The notes under the pieces were generated by a model, which ran no database searches, was not told the DNA's origin, and saw nothing but the letters and a program-made list of their open reading frames with translations. Below, in pieces: positions 7,604-12,591 of a DNA stretch of 12,591 nucleotides. This stretch comes from Aureococcus anophagefferens. Lineage: Eukaryota > Sar > Pelagophyceae > Pelagomonadales > Pelagomonadaceae. The stretch's first letter is position 1. The number at the start of each line of letters is the position of its first letter. The translations under genes and the position numbers were made by a program. The stretch is taken from the NCBI RefSeq assembly GCF_000186865.1, contig NW_008705575.1, forward strand, positions 33,011 through 45,601, given 5' to 3'.

Positions 7604-8872
7604 ATGGCGAGCGTGAATTATGCCGACGAGGCGGGCTTGACCAAGGCGAATCCCTGGGACGGTGCCGATTCGGACGGCGTCCTCGCGGCGGCGTTGCGGG
7701 CCTCCACGTTACAAGAGCTCGGCGGGGCGCCGCACGTGAGCTGCTGTCCGACGGGCACGCTCGAGTTCGCCGGCGGGTCGAGCGAGGCGTGCCGCGGCGC
7801 CGTGGAGGCGACGGTGGCGGCGCTGGCGACGGCGATGTCGACGCGGCCGCCGCGGTTCCTCGTGCTCTACGGGAGCCTCCGCGCGGCGAGCTACTCGCGG
7901 CTCCTCGCTCTCGAGGCGGCGCGCCAGCTCGCCAAGTACGGCGCCGCGGCCAGGGTCTTCGACCCCGCGGGCCTGCCCCTCTTCTCCCAGGACGCGGGCG
8001 GCGACGACGCCAAGGTCCTCGAGCTCCGGGCGCTGGTGCGCTGGTGCGAGGGCATGGTCTGGTGCAGCCCCGAGGTCCACGGCACGTTCAGCGCCGTCTT
8101 CAAGAACCAGGTCGACTGGATGCCGCTGAGCGAGGGCGCGGTCCGGCCGACGCAGGGGAAGACGCTCGCGGTCATGCAGGTCGAGGGCGGGTCCCAGTCG
8201 TTCAACACGGTCTGCGCGCTCCGCGTCCTCGGGCGCTGGATGCGCTGCGTCGTCGTGCCGAACCAGGCGTCGATCCCCCGCTGCCACGCGGAGTTCGCCG
8301 GCGGCGCGCTCAAGCCGGGCCCTGCGCGCGACCGCGTCGTCGACGTCGTCGACGAGCTCTTCAAGTTCACGCTCCTCGTCCGCGACCAGTCGCCCTACCT
8401 CGCGGCGCGCTACTCCGAGGTCGCCGCGGCCGTCCGGCGCCACCTCGACGACACGGCCGCGCCCCTCGACCCCGCGGCCCTCGGCGCGCTCTTCGCCGCC
8501 GGGGCCGAGGACGCCGCGCGCGGCGTCGTCGTCCTCGACGTGCGCTCGGAGAAGGAGCGCGCCGAACACGTCGGCGGCGAGCCCGTCGACGGGTCCGTCC
8601 ACGCGCCGCTGAACGTCGACGGCCAGCCGCAGAGCGCGCACGAGACCCTCGCCGACGAGTTCCGCGCCAAGCTCGAAGACGCGGGCGTGCGCCTGGGGGA
8701 CCTCGACGCGGCGACGGCGACGTTCGTCGCGCACTGCGCGCACCCGGGCGTCGCGCGGGGCCGCGGCGCCCGCGCCGCGGCCATCCTGCGCGCGCTCGGC
8801 TTCCCGCGCGCCCACAACGGGGGCCACGCGGACAACGTGCGCGACGGGCTCGCCGCCGCGGTCTCCATGTAG
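7604..8872 (+). CDS. arsH: ArsH-type NADPH-dependent FMN reductase fused to a rhodanese-like domain
   Basis: The protein has 422 residues; the ATG at 7604 has A at -3 and G at +4. Residues 84-285 are ArsH: the flavin-binding loop YGSLRAASYSR (89-99), MVWCSPEVHGTFSAVFKNQV, DWMPLSEGAVRPTQGKTLAV, GGSQSFNTV and LGRWMRCVVVPNQASIP. ArsH flavoproteins oxidise trivalent organoarsenicals or reduce quinones and metals. Residues from about 300 form a rhodanese-like domain: VVVLDVRSEKERAEHV, GSVHAPLNVDG, a Cys378 loop HCAHPGVARGRGARAA, and LGFPRAHNGGHADNV. The Cys loop is about four residues longer than in a standard rhodanese. The N-terminal 80 residues, with a Cys47-Cys48 pair, are not recognised. ArsH alone is about 230 residues, so this is a fusion. 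The fold assignments are strong; a joint role in arsenic or sulfur chemistry is an inference. Confidence 0.92.
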   Translation: MASVNYADEAGLTKANPWDGADSDGVLAAALRASTLQELGGAPHVSCCPTGTLEFAGGSSEACRGAVEATVAALATAMSTRPPRFLVLYGSLRAASYSRLLALEAARQLAKYGAAARVFDPAGLPLFSQDAGGDDAKVLELRALVRWCEGMVWCSPEVHGTFSAVFKNQVDWMPLSEGAVRPTQGKTLAVMQVEGGSQSFNTVCALRVLGRWMRCVVVPNQASIPRCHAEFAGGALKPGPARDRVVDVVDELFKFTLLVRDQSPYLAARYSEVAAAVRRHLDDTAAPLDPAALGALFAAGAEDAARGVVVLDVRSEKERAEHVGGEPVDGSVHAPLNVDGQPQSAHETLADEFRAKLEDAGVRLGDLDAATATFVAHCAHPGVARGRGARAAAILRALGFPRAHNGGHADNVRDGLAAAVSM

Positions 8873-8967
8873 CGCGAGCACGCCCCTCTCACAGGCTCGA
8901 GTTAAGACAATGGCATGATTTAAAAATTAGTACCTGTCTTTCTTCCGGCGCTTTTTAGCGATGCGTC
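8873..8967. terminator. Shared 3' region between convergent genes
   Basis: These 95 bp separate the stops of the ArsH fusion (+) and the armadillo gene (-). The centre is unusually AT-rich (ATTTAAAAATTAG, about 8918-8930) and is bracketed by AAGACA (8904-8909) and TGTCTT (8935-8940). A tight hairpin CGCT-TTTT-AGCG lies at 8949-8960. Both 3' ends are probably processed here; no canonical AATAAA is seen. Confidence 0.35.
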
Positions 8968-9606
8968 CTAGAGAAACGACGCGATGGCGGCCTTGATGTC
9001 GCCCGGGGCCGATTTGAATTCCGGGACGCGGTCGCGGAGCAGCTTGGCGACGACCAGCGCGGCCTTGCGCTTGGCGGCGACGCCCGCATTCCGCATAACC
9101 GACCGGTTGTTGACGGTCACGCGGCCGCCGCGCGCGAGCTCGACGAGCGCGTCGAAGCCGACGGCCACCGCGATCGCGACGGCGTTGGCGTCGTTGTTGC
9201 GCGCGAGGCAGAACAGCGCCCCCGCGGCCTGCAATTCGGCGAACGGGCCTCCGTCGCGCAGGACCTTGACGAGCGCCGCGATGCCGCCGGCCTCGACGAC
9301 CAGGACCTGGTTGTTGGCGTCCAACGCGACGTTCGCCAACGCCATCGCGGCCGCAGATTTGACCTCGGCGCTGCCGACGCGCAGGAGGTGGACGAGCGGC
9401 GGGACGCCGCCGGCCTCGGCGATGAGGACCCGGTTGGCGTCGTTGGCGTACGCGAGGTCGCCCAGCGCCCGCGCAGCCCACGCCTTCGCTGCGTTGGCGT
9501 CGTTGGCGTACGCGAACGCGAGGTCGCCCAGCGCCCGCGCAGCCCACGCCTTCGCTGCGTCGTCGCCCTCGCGCAAGGCGCGGACCAGCCCCTCGATCTC
9601 CGCCAT
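8968..9606 (-). CDS. Armadillo-repeat protein
   Basis: The protein has 212 residues. The ATG at 9606 has A at -3 and G at +4 and starts MAEIEGLVRALREGDD; an in-frame ATG at 9657 has a weaker context. Armadillo units are clear: NRVLIAEAGGVPPLVHLLRV, GSAEVKSAAAMALANVALDA, NQVLVVEAGGIAALVKVLRD and FAELQAAGALFCLARNNDAN. The GG(I/V)..LV.LL pattern is typical of the fold. The protein is about four repeats long, shorter than importins or catenins, and ends in a basic helix with AAKRKAALVVAKLLRDR. Near the N-terminus AKAWAARALGDLA occurs twice through a DNA duplication. Such proteins are protein-binding scaffolds; the partner is unknown. The gene is divergent from the oxygenase gene across 73 bp. Confidence 0.85.
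   Translation of the reverse strand: MAEIEGLVRALREGDDAAKAWAARALGDLAFAYANDANAAKAWAARALGDLAYANDANRVLIAEAGGVPPLVHLLRVGSAEVKSAAAMALANVALDANNQVLVVEAGGIAALVKVLRDGGPFAELQAAGALFCLARNNDANAVAIAVAVGFDALVELARGGRVTVNNRSVMRNAGVAAKRKAALVVAKLLRDRVPEFKSAPGDIKAAIASFL
9433..9558 (-). repeat. Tandem duplication of 60 and 66 bp in the armadillo gene
   Basis: Copy 9433-9492 (60 bp) and copy 9493-9558 (66 bp) are adjacent and identical except for a 6-bp insertion in the second copy (an extra GAACGC or equivalent). Both lengths are multiples of three, so the frame is kept. Each copy encodes AKAWAARALGDLA plus an AYANDAN tail, with an extra FA in the longer copy. The near-identity indicates a recent event. Confidence 0.92.
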
Positions 9607-9679
9607 GCTTGACCCCTTGGACCGAAACGCCGATGTTGTTTCCCACTGCTTGCACATAAAATTGCCACACGCAGGAGTG
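9607..9679. promoter_or_regulatory. Compact 73-bp divergent promoter
   Basis: Only 73 bp lie between the armadillo start (9606, minus) and the oxygenase start (9680, plus). The segment is relatively AT-rich (for example TTGCACATAAAATTGCCACA) and contains an ATAAAAT stretch at about 9655-9661. Both genes must be driven from here or from within each other's leaders, so a bidirectional promoter is likely. No specific site is claimed. Confidence 0.45.
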
Positions 9680-11810
9680 ATGGCGCATCGACGCCTGGTC
9701 GCCGTGGCGGCCATCGCTGGTTGCGCCGCAGAGAACGCCTGGCCGCGGTTCTCCGCGATCGCCGACTTCCCGACGGACGGCGCGCACGGCCGCCTCGCGG
9801 CGAACTGGGCCGTCACGGGCGACGGCTGCGACGCCGAGCAGACCTTCCTCGACGAGGTCCTCGCGGCGCGGTCCGGCGCCCTCGCGAGCGGCGCCGCGGC
9901 GACGATCCTCGGCATCGGCGAGGCCTGCGAGGTCGTCTGCCTCGCGGTGGGCGCGCCCGTCGCGCTGGCCGGCGCCGCGGCGACGCTCCGGCGCCACGGC
10001 GGGCGCGAAGCGTCCGAGGCGCTCGCCGACTGGTTCGCGCGCGACTGCGCGCACGCCGAGGTGGGCTGGCTCACCTACGGCGACCCGGCGACGCTCTACT
10101 GGGTCGCGCCGGAGACGCGGGAGCGCGTCTGGCAGGCGGACCTCATCGCGGGCGAGAGCCACACGCACTGGCGGACCGCGCTGCTAGGCCACGAGTTCGT
10201 CGCGGTCGACGCGGCGACGGGCGCGGACGTCGCGTCCTTCGCCGTCGCCCACGACGCCGTCCACGTGCTGTCGCCGCGGCCGCGCGCGACGAGCGACGAG
10301 GCCGAGGACTACTGGGCCGCGAAGACCGAGAGCACGTTGCGGTACGAGGAGCGGCGCTCCGATAAAGTCAAGCGGTCCTGGACGCGCCACGGCTTCGAGA
10401 AGGCGAGCCTGCCCGACGACTTGTGGGCCGACGTGGCGACGTACTGGTTCAACAACCGCCACGCGCTCTCCTTCGAGGAGTGGGACGGGAAAGGAGCGTA
10501 CGTGAACTGGTGGGAGGCGCCGCCGTCGATGTGCTACCTGCCCTTCGGGCTGAAGGGCCGGTGGCACGACGCGATCCAGGTGCTCGTCGAGGCCTGGCTC
10601 GGCGGGGCCGTCGAGCTCGAGAAGACGGACCTCTACGGCATCCGGTCCTACCCCCGGGGGTCGCGGTTGCTACCGCACGTCGACCGCGAGTCGACGCACG
10701 CGGCGTCCGTCATCGTCAACGTCGCCCAGTACGGCGTCGACGAGCCCTGGATGCTCCACATCAAGGACCTGGAGAGCGGCGAGTTCGTCGACGTGCCCCA
10801 GCGGCCGGGCGAGATCGTCTTCTACGAGTCGGCGAAGTGCCTCCACGGCCGGCCCGAGCCCTTCCGAGGCGAGGGCTACGTGAATTTGTTCGCGCACTAC
10901 CGCCCCAAGGGGCGGCCGGAGTGGTACCACGAGCAGAACCCGGACGGCTACGTGCCCCTGGACCGGGCGCCGGACCGGCGCCCGCCCGCGGACCTCGGCG
11001 ACGCCGGCGAGCAGGGGGACGTCCACCCCGCCTCCGCGCCGCGCGGCGCGACGGCCGCGCCCGCGCCGCGCGGCCGCGGCGACGACGACGACGAGCCCGG
11101 CGACTGGCGCGCCATGGCCGAGGAGCTCCGGCGGCCCGAGCCCCGCGCGCGGCGCCGCGCCGTCGCGACGCCGCGCGACGCCGCGCCGCGCGCCGCGCGC
11201 GGCGCGGGCCGGGAGCGCCGCGGCGACCGCTACGTCCATGCGCGCAAGCTCCGGAGCCTCTGGCGGCGCGTCGCCGGCGACGCGGCGTCGCTCGTCGCCC
11301 TCGGGTGCTGCGGCGCGGCGCTCGCGCGCCGGCGCCGCCGGCGCCGCCGCGCCGGACGGCGCCGCGTTCCCGCCGGCCGTGCGCGACGCGGTCGCGCGCG
11401 ACGCGCCCCGGCCCCTCGAGGCCTGGCTCCGCGTCGCCAGGTCGCCGGACCTGCGCGGCGCCGACGGCGCGCGGGCGTTGGACGTCGCCGCGGCGCGCGG
11501 CGCCGCGGCCGCGGCGAAGCTCCTGCTCCGCGCGGGCGCGGACCCGGACCTGCCGCACGGCCGCAGCGGCGACGCGCCGCTCCGCGTCGCCGCGGCCAAG
11601 GGCTTCGGCGCCGTCGTCGAGGTGCTCCTCGACGGCGGCGCGGACCCGGACGCGCGCGACGCCGGCGGCCGCGACGCGAAATTCCACGCGACGGCCGCGC
11701 GCAACGCGGGCTGCGGCATCCTCGTCTCCAAGGCGCGCGCGGCCCGGGCGCGGGCGGCGCGGGGCGCCGAACACGGGCGCCGCCGCCTCGCGCGCGACGA
11801 CGAGGTCTAG
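9680..11810 (+). CDS. Prolyl-4-hydroxylase-like 2OG-Fe(II) oxygenase with C-terminal ankyrin repeats (apparent frameshift)
   Basis: The ATG at 9680 (G at -3 and +4) starts MAHRRLVAVAAIAGCAAENA, a signal-peptide-like leader. At about 130-195, LYWVAPETRERVWQADLIAG and TALLGHEFVAVDAATG resemble a VHL beta-domain-like region. The oxygenase spans about 310-415: YGIRSYPRGSRLLPHVDRES carries His333 and Asp335, STHAASVIVNVAQYG follows, and CLHGRPEPF carries His389, completing the HxD...H iron triad of P4H-type enzymes. LFAHYRP closes the domain. A low-complexity linker and a possible transmembrane segment (DAASLVALGCCGAALA, about 534-549) follow. After about 11340 this frame degenerates into an Arg-rich shadow, while the frame one base later encodes ankyrin repeats to the stop at 11808-11810. 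The enzyme may hydroxylate secreted or ER proteins; the substrate is unknown. One gene broken by an extra base, an unseen intron, or two genes are all possible. Confidence 0.78.
11370..11810 (+). other. Ankyrin-repeat segment in the shifted frame
   Basis: In the frame ending at the TAG of 11808-11810, the sequence reads AVRDAVARDAPRPLEAWL, then DGARALDVAAARGAAAAAKL with LLRAGADPD, then DAPLRVAAAKGFGAVVEVL with LDGGADPDARD. These are about two and a half ankyrin repeats (xLxxAAxxGxxxxVxxLLxxGADPD). An ATG at 11238 opens this frame, but its first 35 codons look like shadow sequence, while the oxygenase frame there reads like real protein. I therefore treat the repeats as the C-terminus of the oxygenase gene. 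A separate small ankyrin gene is the alternative. Confidence 0.72.
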
Positions 11811-11832
11811 GCTGCGAAACGTAAATTTTAGG

Positions 11833-11840
11833 TATAAAAA
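11833..11840 (+). promoter_or_regulatory. TATA box (TATAAAAA)
   Basis: TATAAAAA stands in an AT-rich island (11819-11851) of otherwise GC-rich DNA, 23 bp after the ankyrin stop and 93 bp before the next ATG. Transcription about 25-30 bp downstream would give a leader of roughly 60 nt. It is the only convincing TATA box I see in the window. Confidence 0.6.
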
Positions 11841-11894
11841 GTCACTATACCCGCACCTTGCCCTGCACCGTATTGCAGTTTTTGCCCGGCACCG

Positions 11895-11923
11895 ATGGGC
11901 AGCGCGTGAAAGGGATGCGCTAG
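11895..11923 (+). promoter_or_regulatory. Two minimal upstream ORFs
   Basis: Two tiny ORFs lie directly before the main ATG. ATG at 11895 encodes M-G-S-A and stops with TGA (11907-11909). ATG at 11915 encodes M-R and stops with TAG (11921-11923), three bases before the main start. If the TATA box sets the start site, both are in the leader and could reduce or control translation. No experiment supports this yet. Confidence 0.4.
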
Positions 11924-11925
11924 CC

Positions 11926-12591
11926 ATGGGCCTCTGGCCGAAGCCCAAACACAAGGCCCCGGCGGCGCCGTCCGGGGCGCGGTCCGCGGCGCCGCTTGGC
12001 GCGTCCTTCGGCGACGAGGCGCCGCGCGTGGGTAAGAAGGCCGAGCCGCCGGCGCCGCGCGAGCCCTACGTGCCCCTGGAGCTCGCGGCGCGGCGCCTGG
12101 ACCAGCTCCAGGGCGACGCGGCGAACTTCCGCGAGACGCGGCTCCTCGAGCTCGAGGATTTGGGGGGCCGCATGGGCGAGGCGCAGGCCGCCATCGGGGC
12201 CGCGTACGAGGCGCACTACGCCGCGTACGTCGCGGACGTCCGGCAGGCGGCCCGGACGCGGTCCGGCGCCCAGGCGCGGCTCGCGGGGGAGCGCGTGGCG
12301 CTGCTCCGGGCCTGCGCCGCCGCCGAGGCCGCGCGCGAGGCCGCCGCGCGCGCCGCGCTCGGAGCGGTGTCGGCCGCGCTCCGCGCGGCGGCCGCGCGGA
12401 CGGCGGCGGCCGCGCTGGACCGCGAGGCCCGGGGCGGCGCGCTGCGCCTCGCGTGCGCGGGGGCACTGGCCTGCGGCGCCCTCGCCGCGGCGACGGCCGC
12501 CGGCGCGGCCGCGGGCGCCGCGGCCGCGGCGGACCGCGCGGCCGCGGCGGCCGCGGCCGCGCCGGCGGCCGTCGACGCGGAGAGGGCGCCG
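11926..12591 (+). CDS. Alanine-rich coiled-coil protein (partial, runs off the right edge)
   Basis: The ATG at 11926 (GCCATGGGC, good context) opens a frame of 222 codons with no stop to the window end. The N-terminus MGLWPKPKHKAPAAPSG is basic and proline-rich. Residues about 54-165 are charged and helical (LELAARRLDQLQ, ETRLLELEDLGGR, LLRACAAAEAAREAAAR), probably coiled coil. After about 175, LRLACAGALACGALAAATAA is hydrophobic enough to be a membrane segment, followed by nearly pure alanine. I do not recognise a family. The upstream TATA box and good start context support a real gene; alanine richness inflated by GC bias makes homology hard to judge by eye. Confidence 0.65.
   Translation, partial: MGLWPKPKHKAPAAPSGARSAAPLGASFGDEAPRVGKKAEPPAPREPYVPLELAARRLDQLQGDAANFRETRLLELEDLGGRMGEAQAAIGAAYEAHYAAYVADVRQAARTRSGAQARLAGERVALLRACAAAEAAREAAARAALGAVSAALRAAAARTAAAALDREARGGALRLACAGALACGALAAATAAGAAAGAAAAADRAAAAAAAAPAAVDAERAP

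Noticed and set aside
8984..9679. In-frame upstream extension of the oxygenase
   Set aside because: It is antisense to the armadillo gene, and the signal-peptide-like start at 9680 fits better.
11305..11440. A 136-nt GT-AG intron that would join the oxygenase and ankyrin frames
   Set aside because: It would keep the frame, but it removes part of the likely transmembrane segment and the convincing first ankyrin helix (about 11376-11430). It remains possible until cDNA is seen.
1..12591. CRISPR arrays, tRNA or rRNA genes, and bacterial operon features
   Set aside because: No spaced identical repeats, no tRNA-like fold and no rRNA sequence were seen. Introns and eukaryotic gene families argue against a prokaryote.

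Overview
The window looks like nuclear DNA of a gene-dense, very GC-rich microbial eukaryote. Genes are tightly packed, with 17 bp between two convergent stop codons and 73 bp between two divergent start codons. Starts sit in Kozak-like contexts, SDA1 and a C4C4 RING protein are eukaryote-type, and the few introns are about 200 nt and much less GC-rich than the exons. The intron type (introner elements, i.e. intron-generating DNA transposons with 8-bp target duplications) together with the base composition suggests a pelagophyte alga close to Aureococcus. That assignment is an inference; no marker gene here settles it.

Layout, left to right: (1) the 5' end of an unrecognised minus-strand gene (1-126), divergent from (2) a plus-strand OB-fold protein (303-1163). 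(3) A patatin/ATGL-like lipase (1292-2274) with one introner. (4) A plus-strand RING protein with all-cysteine zinc ligands, a UIM-like motif and a C-terminal SUMO-interacting motif (2407-3213). (5) A convergent minus-strand YchF/OLA1-type ATPase with an N-terminal extension (3231-4849), cut by two introners 132 nt apart. (6) Divergent from it, the 60S biogenesis factor SDA1 (5147-7501). (7) An ArsH flavoprotein fused to a rhodanese domain (7604-8872). (8) A convergent minus-strand armadillo-repeat protein with a recent internal duplication (8968-9606). (9) Divergent from it, a secreted or membrane prolyl-4-hydroxylase-like oxygenase with a VHL-beta-like region, a transmembrane segment and ankyrin repeats in a shifted frame (9680-11810). 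(10) A TATA box, two minimal uORFs and the start of an alanine-rich gene that runs off the right edge (11926-12591).

The genes look like unrelated housekeeping and stress functions, not an operon or pathway cluster. The standout is the set of three related transposon-derived introns. Each is bounded by an 8-bp duplication of exon sequence. In each, the first two bases of the upstream copy act as the 5' splice site (GT, GT or GC), and the element itself supplies the 3' CAG. Excision therefore restores the pre-insertion reading frame exactly, and the restored proteins match the patatin and YchF families at all three junctions.
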